From: an uncultured Pelagibacteraceae bacterium
GTDB lineage: Bacteria > Pseudomonadota > Alphaproteobacteria > Pelagibacterales > Pelagibacteraceae
Length of the DNA: 64,000 nucleotides
NCBI GenBank assembly: GCA_902613755.1
Contig: CACMIH010000006.1
Span: 48,404-112,403 of the forward strand
Direction: 5' to 3'
Below, piece by piece: positions 46,130-56,087 of the stretch. Within the stretch, counting starts at the first letter, position 1. Each line of letters starts with the position of its first letter. The position numbers and the translations under genes were made by a program. The notes beneath the pieces are model-generated. The model did no database searches. It was not told where the DNA came from and saw nothing but the letters and a program-made list of their open reading frames with translations.

Positions 46130-48031
46130 ATGTCTTCTACATTCAATCAAATTTATGAAAATTCTATTAAAAATCCTGAAAAATTTTGGCAAGAGGCATC
46201 TGAAGACATCTTTTGGTTTAAGAAACCAACTAAAATTTTAAATAAATCTAACCCACCTTTCTATAAATGGTTCGAAGATGGGGTAACAAACACCTGTTAT
46301 AATGCTTTAGACATTCACATTGACCAGGGAAGAGGTCAAAAAACAGCTTTGATCTATGATAGTCCCATCACTGGTAATAAAAGTCAGTTCACTTATGAAG
46401 AATTAAGGTCAAAAGTTTCTAAATTTGCTGGGGCATTGAAAGCTCAAGGGGCTAATAAAGGAGATCGAGTGATCATTTACATGCCAATGATCCCTGAAGC
46501 AGTGGTTGCTATGCTTGCTTGTGCTCGAATTGGCGCAATTCACTCAGTAGTATTTGGAGGCTTCGCCTCAAATGAGCTTGCCAGCAGAATAGATGATAGT
46601 AAAGCAAAATTATTAGTGACTGCTTCATGTGGTTTTGAGCCGGGAAGGACAGTTGAATACAAGCCTCTTGTTGATGAGGCAATAAAAATAGCCAATCACA
46701 AAATTGAAAAGATGATTTTGTTTCAAAGACCTGGTCATGAAGTTAAATTAAATGCTCCAAATGAGGTCAGCTGGGAAGAAGTGATCTCTAACGCACAGGA
46801 TGCAGATTGTGTTGAGATGAACTCCAATGAGTTTGCTTATATTTTGTATACATCAGGTACAACCGGAACCCCTAAAGGTATAGTAAGAGATATTGGAGGT
46901 CACATTGTTGCTCTTAAATGGACTATGAAAAATATCTATAACATAGATGCAGATGATATTTGGTGGTCTGCAAGTGATATTGGTTGGATTGTCGGACACT
47001 CGTATATTGTCTACGCTCCTTTATTTAAGGGATGCACAACAGTTTTATTTGAAGGTAAGCCTGTAGGAACTCCAGACGCAGGAGCTTTCTGGAAAATCAT
47101 TTCAGATTATAAAGTAAAATCACTTTTTACAGCTCCAACAGCTTTCAGAGCGATAAAGAAAGAAGATCCTGAAGGTAAATTTTTCTCAAAATATGATTTA
47201 AGTAGTTTTGAGAGCTTGTTTCTTGCAGGGGAAAGAGCTGACCCAGATACAATTAAATGGGCTGAGAATTTACTTAAAGTACCAGTCATTGATCATTGGT
47301 GGCAGACAGAGACTAGTTGGGCAATAAGCTCAAATTGTACCGGTATTGAAATGATGGAAACAAAATATGGCTCAGCCTGCAAAGCTGTTCCTGGGTATGA
47401 TGTAAAAATCATAAAGCCGGACCAGTCTTTAGCAAAACCAAATGAGATGGGTGACATAGTTGTGAAGCTCCCTTTGCCCCCAGGCACATTTCCAACTCTG
47501 TGGAATGCAGACCAAAGATATAAAGAAAACTATATGTCTAATTATGAAGGATACTACCAAACATATGATGCAGGTCACATTGATGATGATGGTTATATTT
47601 GGATTATGTCTAGAACTGATGACATTATAAACGTAGCGGGTCACAGGTTATCAACTGGAGCGATTGAAGAAGTATTATCTGAACATCAATCAGTTGCTGA
47701 ATGTGCGGTACTTGGAATTGCAGATAAATTAAAAGGTCAACTACCTATTGGATTAGTAGTTTTAAAGTCTGGTGTTGATAAAGATAATGATACAATATCA
47801 AAAGAATGTGTTCAGATGGTTAGAGATAAAATAGGCCCAGTTGCTGCATTTAAAGTAGTGATTGTTATAAAAAGATTACCAAAAACAAGATCAGGAAAAA
47901 TTTTAAGAGGAACTATAAGAAAAATTGCAGATAGTGTTGAATATAAAATCCCTCCAACAATTGATGATCCTGCAATATTAACAGAAATAAAAGAAGACTT
48001 AATTAATCACAAAATTTTAAACAATGGTTAA
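46130..48031 (+). CDS. prpE: Propionyl-CoA synthetase (acyl-CoA synthetase family)
   Basis: 633 residues. It has the adenylating-enzyme motif YTSGTTGTPKGIVRDIGGH (about residue 239), WWSASDIGWIVGHSYIVYAP, VIDHWWQTET and the C-terminal catalytic lysine in LPKTRSGKILRGTIRK. Length and the VRD after the P-loop fit PrpE rather than acetyl-CoA synthetase. It activates propionate (or acetate) for the methylcitrate or methylmalonyl route. It shares 8 bases with the SMR gene at the 3' end. A poor ribosome site (AAGGAA) sits about 16 bases upstream. Confidence 0.9.
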   Translation: MSSTFNQIYENSIKNPEKFWQEASEDIFWFKKPTKILNKSNPPFYKWFEDGVTNTCYNALDIHIDQGRGQKTALIYDSPITGNKSQFTYEELRSKVSKFAGALKAQGANKGDRVIIYMPMIPEAVVAMLACARIGAIHSVVFGGFASNELASRIDDSKAKLLVTASCGFEPGRTVEYKPLVDEAIKIANHKIEKMILFQRPGHEVKLNAPNEVSWEEVISNAQDADCVEMNSNEFAYILYTSGTTGTPKGIVRDIGGHIVALKWTMKNIYNIDADDIWWSASDIGWIVGHSYIVYAPLFKGCTTVLFEGKPVGTPDAGAFWKIISDYKVKSLFTAPTAFRAIKKEDPEGKFFSKYDLSSFESLFLAGERADPDTIKWAENLLKVPVIDHWWQTETSWAISSNCTGIEMMETKYGSACKAVPGYDVKIIKPDQSLAKPNEMGDIVVKLPLPPGTFPTLWNADQRYKENYMSNYEGYYQTYDAGHIDDDGYIWIMSRTDDIINVAGHRLSTGAIEEVLSEHQSVAECAVLGIADKLKGQLPIGLVVLKSGVDKDNDTISKECVQMVRDKIGPVAAFKVVIVIKRLPKTRSGKILRGTIRKIADSVEYKIPPTIDDPAILTEIKEDLINHKILNNG

Positions 48032-48356
48032 AACATATTTATTTCTTGCAGGTGCAGTATTTTTTGAAGTTGCTGGTACAATGTTATTACCTGTAACCCA
48101 AAATTTTACAAAACTAATCCCAACGGCTGCTCTTGCATTCTTTTATCTTTGTGCTTTCTATCTTTTAACTTTTGTAGCAGATAAGATTCCTATCGCTATA
48201 ATGTATGCTACATGGAGTGGTCTTGGAATTTTTACTATCGCAATACTTGGATATATATTTTTTAAACAAACTTTAGCATGGCAAGCAATAATGGGACTAT
48301 TCTTAATAGTGATAGGTATAATTTTAGTAAATAGTTTTACCGGAAAGCTTAGTTAA
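48024..48356 (+). CDS. Small multidrug resistance (SMR) family protein
   Basis: 110 residues with four transmembrane helices and the conserved membrane Glu in the first helix (AVFFEVAGTML, Glu15). Later YATWSGLGIFTIAILGY matches the SMR YAxWxGxG motif. Members export cationic drugs or guanidinium, or handle polyamines, as dimers. It overlaps prpE by 8 bases and dihydroorotase (convergent) by 8 bases. No paired second SMR gene is present. Confidence 0.88.
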   Translation: MVKTYLFLAGAVFFEVAGTMLLPVTQNFTKLIPTAALAFFYLCAFYLLTFVADKIPIAIMYATWSGLGIFTIAILGYIFFKQTLAWQAIMGLFLIVIGIILVNSFTGKLS

Positions 48357-49656
48357 ACTGTAAAGGTGTACCATCAGGATCACCTAAAATATTTCCATCG
48401 TGCATTTTAATTTTCCCTGCAATAATTGTATGAGTTGGTTTTCCTTTTAATTTAAATCCATTAAACGGTGACCACTTACATTTACTTTCAATATTTTCAT
48501 TTTTAATCTCAATAGTTTTGTTCATATCCACAATTGTAAAGTCTGCATCATAGCCCTCTTTAATATATCCTTTGTTTTTAATTCCAAAAATCTTTACTGG
48601 ATTTTCACAAACAAAGTTCATTAATTGGTTAAGAGATAATTTTCCATCATTGATGTGATTTAACATTACAGGCATTAAAGTTTGAACTCCTGGCATTCCT
48701 GAGGGCGTGTTTGGATATACCTTGTCTTTATTTTCTTTTAAGTGAGGGGCATGATCAGATCCAATAGTATCATTAAAATTATTTCTCACCCCAAACCATA
48801 ATCTATCATAATGAGATTTATCTCTTAATGGCGGGTTCATTTGAGCGTATGTTCCAAGCTTGTCATAACAATCTGGAGCATAAAGCGTTAAATGCTGAGG
48901 AGTGATTTCAAATGTAATGTTACCTTTGTGTTGAGATAGAAAATCAATCTCTTCTTTTGTAGTAATATGAAGCACATGAGCTTTTTTGTTGTGCTTTTCT
49001 GCAATTCGAACAATTCTTCTAGTAGATGCTATTGCACATTCTGCACTTCTCCATACTGGATGAGTATGAACATCACCTTCTTTAATCAATTTCTTATTAA
49101 CTTTTAAAATTGCTTCATCCTCAGAATGAACTGCCACAACTTTTGAAGCATTTTGAAAAACCTTATCTATGTCATCCTCCTCAGCAACTAATAAATTTCC
49201 AGTTGAGGATCCTGCAAAAAGCTTAATTCCACAACAACCTTCCAAACCCTCTAGACTTGCTAGGTCATCTGCATTGTCTGCTGTTGCTCCAAAATAAAAA
49301 GCATAGTTGCAATACATTCTATTTTTAGCGAGATCTAATTTTCTTTGAAATTCCTTCATATTAGAAGTTGGTGGATTTGTATTGGGCATTTCAAATACAC
49401 TTGTAATACCTCCTGCAATTGCTGCTCTACTTCCTGAATGAAGATCCTCAGTATCTGTTGATCCTGGTTCTCTAAAATGAGTTTGGGTATCTATGCAACC
49501 AGGTAATACTGTATGACCTTCTGCATTGATTGTCTCTTTTGCCTCTTCTGAAATTTGTCCAATCTGATGAATTTTTCCATCTTTTATAGCAACATCTACA
49601 TCTTTTAATTCACCATCGATGTAACATTGTCCGTTTTTAATTATAAGATCTAACAT
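48349..49656 (-). CDS. pyrC: Dihydroorotase (class I)
   Basis: 435 residues. Metal-binding TQTHFREPGSTDTEDLHSGS, the SVFEMPNTNPPTS motif, the likely carbamylated Lys in GIKLFAGSSTGNLL, and VLHITTKEEIDFL followed by GSDHAPHLKENKDKVYPN (catalytic Asp). It closes carbamoyl-aspartate to dihydroorotate in pyrimidine synthesis. Related hydantoinases or allantoinase are less likely given the FREPG signature. Single gene in the leftward direction, convergent with the SMR gene and divergent from ygfZ. Confidence 0.9.
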   Translation of the reverse strand: MLDLIIKNGQCYIDGELKDVDVAIKDGKIHQIGQISEEAKETINAEGHTVLPGCIDTQTHFREPGSTDTEDLHSGSRAAIAGGITSVFEMPNTNPPTSNMKEFQRKLDLAKNRMYCNYAFYFGATADNADDLASLEGLEGCCGIKLFAGSSTGNLLVAEEDDIDKVFQNASKVVAVHSEDEAILKVNKKLIKEGDVHTHPVWRSAECAIASTRRIVRIAEKHNKKAHVLHITTKEEIDFLSQHKGNITFEITPQHLTLYAPDCYDKLGTYAQMNPPLRDKSHYDRLWFGVRNNFNDTIGSDHAPHLKENKDKVYPNTPSGMPGVQTLMPVMLNHINDGKLSLNQLMNFVCENPVKIFGIKNKGYIKEGYDADFTIVDMNKTIEIKNENIESKCKWSPFNGFKLKGKPTHTIIAGKIKMHDGNILGDPDGTPLQFN

Positions 49657-49699
49657 TTTGAGAAATTGTTATTATATTACAATCTATAATTAATCAATT

Positions 49700-50590
49700 A
49701 TGAATATAAAAAACGTTTATATTTTAGATGACAGAGCAATTCTTTATATTAATGGAGAAGATGCAAAAGAATTTCTTCAAAATCTCATCAGTAACGACAT
49801 AAACAAAGTAAATGATGCAAATAGTTGTTTTAGTTCATTACTTACACCTCAAGGTAAATTTTTATATGAATTTATAATCGTAAAACATAAGTCTGGATAT
49901 CTTTTGGATTGTGAAAAACCTCAGGCAGAAGAGTTATTCAAACAATTATCCTTGTATAAACTTAGATCAAAAGTTGAAATTCTAAATTTAAGTAATGAAT
50001 TTGTTGTAGCAGCATTTTCTCATGAAAAATTCTTAACTTTTGATGAAGCAAAAGATCAACCTGGATACACAATTAAATATAGAGAAGATCCAATATTTTT
50101 AGATCCAAGAAATAAGGATTTGGGTGCTAGATTAATTATTAATTTAGAAAAACTTTATTTATCTTTAAAAAAACTAGATCTTAACGATGCAAACCTGAAA
50201 GAATATTATTCATTAAGTCATAGCCTTGGAATAGTTCCAAAAGATTTAAATAAATTGAAAGACAAATTGTTTGGTATTGAATGTAATTTTGAGGAATTAA
50301 ATGGAATTGATTTTAAAAAAGGCTGTTATGTTGGCCAAGAAAATACAGCAAGAATTAAATTAAAGAACAAGCTTTCAAAAAGATTGTTTCCAATAAATGT
50401 AATTAATGGAAAACTACACGAAGGTGAAAGTATTTATAATAATGAAATTGAAATAGGTAAGGTTTTGATTGATAGCGACTACCCTTTTGCATTAATTAAA
50501 TACTTAAACGAAAACTTTGATGAAGAAGCAAATTTTAAAACTAAAGAAGCTTCAATAAATATTAATAAACCGGATTGGATAAAAAACTAA
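49700..50590 (+). CDS. ygfZ: Folate-binding YgfZ-like iron-sulfur maturation protein
   Basis: 296 residues with the GcvT-like fold and the defining KGCYVGQENTAR motif (about residue 211), whose Cys is essential in the E. coli protein. Early LQNLISNDIN and LLTPQGKFLYEF fit the family too. It helps repair or assemble [Fe-S] clusters of enzymes such as MiaB, using tetrahydrofolate. No ygfZ-linked operon is seen. The downstream gap holds a small protein on the opposite strand. Confidence 0.88.
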   Translation: MNIKNVYILDDRAILYINGEDAKEFLQNLISNDINKVNDANSCFSSLLTPQGKFLYEFIIVKHKSGYLLDCEKPQAEELFKQLSLYKLRSKVEILNLSNEFVVAAFSHEKFLTFDEAKDQPGYTIKYREDPIFLDPRNKDLGARLIINLEKLYLSLKKLDLNDANLKEYYSLSHSLGIVPKDLNKLKDKLFGIECNFEELNGIDFKKGCYVGQENTARIKLKNKLSKRLFPINVINGKLHEGESIYNNEIEIGKVLIDSDYPFALIKYLNENFDEEANFKTKEASININKPDWIKN

Positions 50591-50595
50591 TTTTC

Positions 50596-50757
50596 TTATT
50601 TAAATAAATAAACAACCATTAAAATTATTAAAACTATAATAATCCAAATACTGAGATTTTTAAGAAATTGCTTTAAATGAGAATTTGATTGTAAAAAACT
50701 TGGAAGAACTAAAAGCAAAACCCCAACCATAAATATTACTGAAAGTAATTTATCCAT
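50596..50757 (-). CDS. Small membrane protein, 53 residues
   Basis: Read leftward, an ATG at 50757 opens MDKLLSVIFMVGVLLLVLPS, then a polar link (QSNSHLKQFLKNLS) and a second helix IWIIIVLIILMVVYLFK. The two-helix pattern, the ribosome site (AGGAG) just upstream and placement between tRNA-Leu and ygfZ support a real gene. No family is recognised. The stop lies 6 bases from ygfZ. Confidence 0.55.
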   Translation of the reverse strand: MDKLLSVIFMVGVLLLVLPSFLQSNSHLKQFLKNLSIWIIIVLIILMVVYLFK

Positions 50758-50783
50758 CAAAAACTCCTATATAAAATTCATTT

Positions 50784-50869
50784 TGGTGCGGTCGGAGAGA
50801 CTCGAACTCTCATGGACTAAGTCCACACGGCCCTCAACCGTGCCTGTCTACCAATTTCAGCACGACCGC
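50784..50869 (-). tRNA. tRNA-Leu (anticodon GAG)
   Basis: 86-base cloverleaf. The acceptor GCGGTCG pairs with CGACCGC, and the encoded CCA end is present. The anticodon stem CACGG/CCGTG encloses TTGAGGG, giving anticodon GAG. A long variable arm (TGGACTTAGTCCA) and the T arm GAGAGTTCGAGTCTCTC confirm a class II leucine tRNA. Confidence 0.96.
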
Positions 50870-50924
50870 GATATGTCCCATAATAAATGAATGACAATCA
50901 TGATTCAAATTGGTAAAAATCCCC

Positions 50925-51914
50925 ATGGAATTTACACAAGAAGTGCGTAAAGCAACAGATCCTATTTATCAAAAAATTTCTAAGGTTATGCCTGAAATTG
51001 AATGGTCTGTGCACGCTCCTTATATTCATAAAATTAATAAATTAAAAAAAGAGAAGAATGCTGTAATTCTTGCTCACAACTATCAAACACCAGAAATTTA
51101 TCATGGTGTAGCAGATTTTTCTGCAGACTCTTTAGCATTAGCAATTGAGGCCTCAAAAACTTCAGCTGATATTATTTTAATGGCTGGAGTACATTTCATG
51201 GCAGAAACTGCAAAATTAATGAGCCCTAATAAAAAAGTTATTCTTCCTGATATGGATGCTGGCTGTTCTTTGTCATCCTCTATTACTGGTAAAGACGTTA
51301 GACTATTAAAAGAAAAGTACCCAGGTGTTCCTGTTGTATCTTATGTTAATACGTCAGCAGAAGTTAAGGCAGAAACAGACGTTTGTTGTACCTCTGCCAA
51401 TGCAGTTAAAATAGTTAAATCACTTGGAGTAAAAAGAGTAATATTTTTACCTGATGATTATTTAGCTAAATATGTAGCTTCTCAAACTGATGTTGAAATT
51501 ATTTCATGGAAAGGAATTTGTATTGTTCATGATCAATTTAATAAAAAAGAAATAGAGGACATTAGAAAAAATAATCCAGGAATTAAAATTATTGCACATC
51601 CAGAATGTCCTCCTGATGTAATTGAAGCAAGTGATTTTGCTGGATCCACATCCGGAATGATCAAATATGTAAAAGATAATCAGCCAAAAAAGGTGATGAT
51701 GGTTACAGAGTGTTCAATGAGTGACAACATACAAATAGAAAATCCAAATGTAGATTTTGTTAAACCATGTAACATGTGTCCTCACATGAAAAAAATTACA
51801 CTTCCAAAGATATTAGATTGTTTAGAAAATGAGACCGGTGAAATTATCATGGACAAAGAAACAATTGAGAAAGCCAGAATATCTGTAGAGAGAATGGCAG
51901 CCATTGGCAGATAA
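50925..51914 (+). CDS. nadA: Quinolinate synthase A
   Basis: 329 residues from the ATG at 50925; the longer frame would start with TTG. The [4Fe-4S] ligands are the Cys in DMDAGCSLSSS, the ECPPDV region Cys and the CNMCPHMKK Cys. NAD-pathway motifs AHNYQTPEIYHG and YVNTSAEVKAETDVCCTS are intact. It condenses iminoaspartate with DHAP to quinolinate. nadC follows 4 bases later. nadB is not next to it, so the source of iminoaspartate lies elsewhere or is an aspartate dehydrogenase. Confidence 0.95.
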   Translation: MEFTQEVRKATDPIYQKISKVMPEIEWSVHAPYIHKINKLKKEKNAVILAHNYQTPEIYHGVADFSADSLALAIEASKTSADIILMAGVHFMAETAKLMSPNKKVILPDMDAGCSLSSSITGKDVRLLKEKYPGVPVVSYVNTSAEVKAETDVCCTSANAVKIVKSLGVKRVIFLPDDYLAKYVASQTDVEIISWKGICIVHDQFNKKEIEDIRKNNPGIKIIAHPECPPDVIEASDFAGSTSGMIKYVKDNQPKKVMMVTECSMSDNIQIENPNVDFVKPCNMCPHMKKITLPKILDCLENETGEIIMDKETIEKARISVERMAAIGR

Positions 51915-51918
51915 ATAA

Positions 51919-52752
51919 GTGTCAAAAATAAAACTAAGCAAAGAATTTATTAAAAGCGCTGTTAAGCTAGCATTGAATGAAGATCTCTACCCTTCAGGAG
52001 ATATCACTTCGAATCTAATTAAAAATGACAAGATAGTAACACTAAAATTAATTTCAAATCAAAATGCGATTGTTGGAGGATTATTATTTTCTAAAGAGGC
52101 CTTTTCATTTATTGATAGTAAAATAAAATTTATTATTAAGAAAAAAGATGGTTCAAGAGTAAAGAAAGGATCATTGGTTGCTTTAATAAAAGGAAAAGCA
52201 AAAAATATTTTAATTGCGGAAAGAGTTGCCTTAAATTTTTTATCTCACATTTCTGGAATAGCTACTAAAACAAATGAATTTGTTAGATTAGCAGGTAAAA
52301 AAACTAAAATTTGCTGCACTAGAAAAACAATTCCAAATTTAAGAGTCATACAAAAATATGCTGTTAAATTAGGTGGTGGTATAAATCATAGATTTAATTT
52401 AAGTGATGAGTATTTAATTAAAGATAACCATATTGCAAGCTCAGATTTAAAGAGTTTAGTGTTGAAAGCTATAAAAAATAAAAAAGGAAGAAAAATTACA
52501 GTTGAGGTTGATACAATTAAACAACTTAAATCAATTTTAGGTCTTAAATTTAATACAGTTTTATTTGATAATATGAGTATTAAAAATTTAAGAGACAGTA
52601 TAAAAATTTCAAAAAAATATTATGAAACTGAAGCTTCGGGTAATGTTAATTTAAAAACTGTTAAAAAAATTGCATCAACTGGTGTAAACAGAATTTCTGT
52701 TGGTAGCATCACGCATAGTGCTCCTGCGGTTGACTTTAAGTTAGAAATCTAA
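51919..52752 (+). CDS. nadC: Nicotinate-nucleotide pyrophosphorylase (carboxylating)
   Basis: 277 residues with a GTG start. Family motifs NEDLYPSGDITSNLI, AERVALNFLSHISGIAT, CCTRKTIPNLRVIQKYAV, GGINHRFNLSDEYLIKDNHI and TGVNRISVGSITHSAPAVD are present. It converts quinolinate and PRPP to nicotinate mononucleotide. Directly downstream of nadA, probably one transcript. Its stop overlaps the convergent MazG-like gene by 4 bases. Confidence 0.95.
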   Translation: MSKIKLSKEFIKSAVKLALNEDLYPSGDITSNLIKNDKIVTLKLISNQNAIVGGLLFSKEAFSFIDSKIKFIIKKKDGSRVKKGSLVALIKGKAKNILIAERVALNFLSHISGIATKTNEFVRLAGKKTKICCTRKTIPNLRVIQKYAVKLGGGINHRFNLSDEYLIKDNHIASSDLKSLVLKAIKNKKGRKITVEVDTIKQLKSILGLKFNTVLFDNMSIKNLRDSIKISKKYYETEASGNVNLKTVKKIASTGVNRISVGSITHSAPAVDFKLEI

Positions 52753-53120
52753 TTCACAAACTTAGACAGGTCTGGTTTAAAATAGTTAGGACCTTTCATA
52801 ACTTTTCCAGACTCATTATAAATCGGTTTACCGTTCTCATCTAACTTACTCATATTGGAGTTTTGAACCTCTTCAAAACATTTATCTAAATCTATTCCAA
52901 ATGCATGTCCTGCACCATAAGTTACATACAATATATCTGTAAGTGCATCGGCTACCTCCAATAAATCCTTATTATTCATGGCTTCTGTAAGCTCCTCTAG
53001 CTCCTCCTTTATTAGATCAATCCTTAATTTATTTATTTTATCTGTACTAAGTGATGGTTTAGATTTCACTTCCTGACCAAAAGTTTTCATGAATGTGCCT
53101 ACTTTGCTAAAATTCGACAT
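52749..53120 (-). CDS. MazG-like NTP pyrophosphohydrolase
   Basis: 123 residues, all-alpha. The Mg-binding pattern is IKEELEELTEAMNNKDLLEV with ADALTDILYVTYG (the ExxE and D/D set). A final GKPIYNESGKVMKGPNYFKP resembles phage and bacterial YP_001949893-type pyrophosphohydrolases. It probably hydrolyses non-canonical NTPs or dNTPs. The gene stands alone between convergent nadC and divergent fumC. Confidence 0.82.
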   Translation of the reverse strand: MSNFSKVGTFMKTFGQEVKSKPSLSTDKINKLRIDLIKEELEELTEAMNNKDLLEVADALTDILYVTYGAGHAFGIDLDKCFEEVQNSNMSKLDENGKPIYNESGKVMKGPNYFKPDLSKFVN

Positions 53121-53187
53121 AAAGCTCCTGTATGTTTTTATAAATTTATTGTATGTTTATAATTATTTGTTACTTAAAAATTAATCA

Positions 53188-54576
53188 ATGAAATTAAGAA
53201 AAGAATTTGACAGTATTGGAAGTATAAATGTCCCAAATGATAAATATTGGGGAGCATCTACTCAAAGATCTAATAAATTTTTTAACATAGGTAAAATTTT
53301 AGTTAATATTTCAATCATTAAATCAATTGCAATAATTAAGAGAGCTGCAGCAATAGTGCATGCTAAAGATAAACTAATTGATAGAAAAATTTCAAAAGCA
53401 ATTATCAAATCATCTGATGAAGTAATTAAAGGTAAATTAGATGAAAATTTTCCTTTAAAAGTTTGGCAAACAGGTTCGGGTACTCAGACAAATATGAATG
53501 TAAATGAAGTTATAGCAAACAGAGCTATAGAAATATTAGGTGGAAAAAAAGGTTCAAAAAAACCTATTCATCCTAATGATCATGTAAACAAATCTCAATC
53601 TACCAATGATGTTTTTCCCACTGCAATGCATATTTCTGTAGCTCAAGAAACAATTTCTAAGATGCTACCTAGCTTAAAAATTTTAGAAAAAGAATTAAAA
53701 AGAAAATCCAATGAATTTAAAAATATAGTTAAAATTGGTAGAACTCATCTTCAAGATGCTACACCTCTTTCACTTGGACAAGAATTTTCTGGCTATCATA
53801 CTCAAGTAAAAAAAAGTATCGAAAGAATAGAATATGCTTTAAAAGAAATTCTATTTCTTGCACAAGGTGGTACAGCTGTTGGCACTGGAATAAATTCAAA
53901 GAAAAATTTCGATAAAAAAATTATCAAAGAAATTGCAAAGTTTACAAAAATAAAATTCAAACCTGCACCAAATAAATTTGCTGAACTTGCTGCACACGAT
54001 GCAATAGTAAATTTTTCAGGTACTTTAAATACTTGTGCTGTAGCTTTAATGAAAATATCAAATGATATTCGGTTCTTAGGTTCTGGGCCAAGAGCTGGTT
54101 ATGGAGAATTAATTCTTCCTGAAAACGAACCGGGTTCATCTATAATGCCAGGAAAAGTAAATCCAACTCAGTGTGAAGCTGTGACTATGGTTTGTGTTAA
54201 AGTTATAGGAAACCATAATGGGATAACTATGGCAGGATCACATGGCCATTTTGAACTCAATGTTTTTAAGCCTCTAATTGCTCATAACATTTTACAATCA
54301 ATTGACTTGATCGCTGATAGTACAAGAAATTTTGCTCTTTATTGTGTTAAAGGAATTAAAGCTAATAAAAAGAAAATTCAGGAGCATTTAGATAATTCAT
54401 TAATGCTAGTTACTGCACTAGCTCCACATATTGGGTACGATGAAGCTGCAAAAATTGCAAAAACTGCTCTAAAAAATGACACTACTTTAAAACATGAGGC
54501 TTTAAAGTCAGGTTTAATAAACGAAAAAAATTACAATAAAATAGTGAATCCAAAAAAGATGATCTATCCAGAATAA
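53188..54576 (+). CDS. fumC: Fumarate hydratase, class II
   Basis: 462 residues. The N-domain begins [20 protein letters not shown], then [40 protein letters not shown] and the signature [15 protein letters not shown] (flexible SS loop) with [16 protein letters not shown]. It interconverts fumarate and malate in the TCA cycle. The 3' end overlaps the convergent AsmA-like gene by 13 bases. Single gene. Confidence 0.96.
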   Translation: MKLRKEFDSIGSINVPNDKYWGASTQRSNKFFNIGKILVNISIIKSIAIIKRAAAIVHAKDKLIDRKISKAIIKSSDEVIKGKLDENFPLKVWQTGSGTQTNMNVNEVIANRAIEILGGKKGSKKPIHPNDHVNKSQSTNDVFPTAMHISVAQETISKMLPSLKILEKELKRKSNEFKNIVKIGRTHLQDATPLSLGQEFSGYHTQVKKSIERIEYALKEILFLAQGGTAVGTGINSKKNFDKKIIKEIAKFTKIKFKPAPNKFAELAAHDAIVNFSGTLNTCAVALMKISNDIRFLGSGPRAGYGELILPENEPGSSIMPGKVNPTQCEAVTMVCVKVIGNHNGITMAGSHGHFELNVFKPLIAHNILQSIDLIADSTRNFALYCVKGIKANKKKIQEHLDNSLMLVTALAPHIGYDEAAKIAKTALKNDTTLKHEALKSGLINEKNYNKIVNPKKMIYPE

Positions 54577-56063
54577 ATTTTAATTGCTTCATTTAATAAT
54601 TTTTTAAAATATATTTTATTTTGAAGATCATCTTTTTTTAAAATTACGTTATTTAAAATTTTATTTACATTTTGATTTAATTTATTGTCAATCTTGATGT
54701 CTTTTAACTCTGCATTTTTTTGGTCAAAATTGTATGTAAAATTTAATTCTATATATTTTATTTTATTTCTATAATTTTTTGGCGTAAGAAGAAACTTATA
54801 CAATTCGTCATAATCATTAATATTTATCTTCAATTTTCCATCTAAAACTAATTCACCCTCTTTAACAAAAATTAAACTTTCTAACAATTCAAAATCTGCA
54901 AAATTTCTCCACTTAAATTTTGTATTATCTGTATCGATTAAACCCTCATGAATTTTTGATTTTAAATAAATATTCCTAAAATTTGAATTATTATAAGTAG
55001 CATCTGCATTAATATTTAAATCAAAATTTATATTTTTATTATTAAATATTTCAGTTTTTAAAAGTTCTAATATTATAGCATTAGGACCAAATACATAATT
55101 TAAATTTATTTCATTTAAATCACCCTCTAAACTGGCATAAAAAGGTTTTAAGTTAAATTTACCCCTATAAGTAACATTTGGTTGATCTTTTTTATCAAAT
55201 AAATGAAACACAAAAAAATTTTTATCAATTTGATATTCTATAATTCGTTTTAATTTATTATGAACAAACTCAGATTTTCCAGTTTTTTTATTATTTTCTA
55301 AATTCAACTCATTTTCAATTTTAAGTTTTATCAAATTAAGATTAATCTGAGAAAAAATTTTACTTTTATCTTTATTGAAAAATGATTGAAATGAAAAAGG
55401 AATATTAAAAATCTCGTTATCAACGTAAATAATATTTTTAAATTCCTTTGGATCATAATAATATTTCATTTTCAAAATTTTATTTATAAATAAAACTTCG
55501 TTATCTAAACTTTTAAAAAAAATATTACTATTCTTTATTACTAAGCTTCCATCTTTGAAACTTTTATTGAGAAGTTCTAAAAAAAAACTATAATTGTTTT
55601 TATTAATATTAAAATTTGCATTTTCAAAAATTAAATCTTTAATTTCAATTTCTTGTAATGAAAAAAGTTTATCTAATGATATAAAAATTTTTAATTTATT
55701 AATTTCTGAGATTTTATTTTTTTCATCAAAAATAGTTGGATTAGTTGCCATAAAATGAGGTCTAGGAAATAAATTATATTTTATATTATTAGAAAATTTG
55801 AAATTTAAATTAAATTTACTTTGAAGGTCATTTTTTAGCTCTTTTGAAATTTCAGATTGATTATAAAAAGTGGGCAACAATAAGTATGATAAAAATATAG
55901 TGAAAACTGCGACAAAAGTTAAAATTATTTTATTATTTTTAAATAAATAACTAATATTTTTAAAATTTAACTTGTTTAAATTTTTTTCTAAAAGACTATT
56001 AATTAAATTATTAATGTTTTTTAAATATTTTACAAAAAAGTTTGTATTACGCATAACGCTCAT
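54564..56063 (-). CDS. AsmA-like inner-membrane protein
   Basis: 499 residues. A hydrophobic anchor (about 46-68, [19 protein letters not shown]) is followed by repeated beta-strand-rich segments, Asn/Lys-rich, as in AsmA/DUF748 proteins (for example [20 protein letters not shown] and [20 protein letters not shown]). These are thought to move lipids between membranes or affect outer-membrane assembly. It is more diverged than housekeeping genes here. The ATG is 24 bases from the divergent uvrD-type helicase gene. Confidence 0.7.
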   Translation of the reverse strand: MSVMRNTNFFVKYLKNINNLINSLLEKNLNKLNFKNISYLFKNNKIILTFVAVFTIFLSYLLLPTFYNQSEISKELKNDLQSKFNLNFKFSNNIKYNLFPRPHFMATNPTIFDEKNKISEINKLKIFISLDKLFSLQEIEIKDLIFENANFNINKNNYSFFLELLNKSFKDGSLVIKNSNIFFKSLDNEVLFINKILKMKYYYDPKEFKNIIYVDNEIFNIPFSFQSFFNKDKSKIFSQINLNLIKLKIENELNLENNKKTGKSEFVHNKLKRIIEYQIDKNFFVFHLFDKKDQPNVTYRGKFNLKPFYASLEGDLNEINLNYVFGPNAIILELLKTEIFNNKNINFDLNINADATYNNSNFRNIYLKSKIHEGLIDTDNTKFKWRNFADFELLESLIFVKEGELVLDGKLKININDYDELYKFLLTPKNYRNKIKYIELNFTYNFDQKNAELKDIKIDNKLNQNVNKILNNVILKKDDLQNKIYFKKLLNEAIKIYSG

Positions 56064-56087
56064 AAAGCTTATAAAGTATTATTTAAA

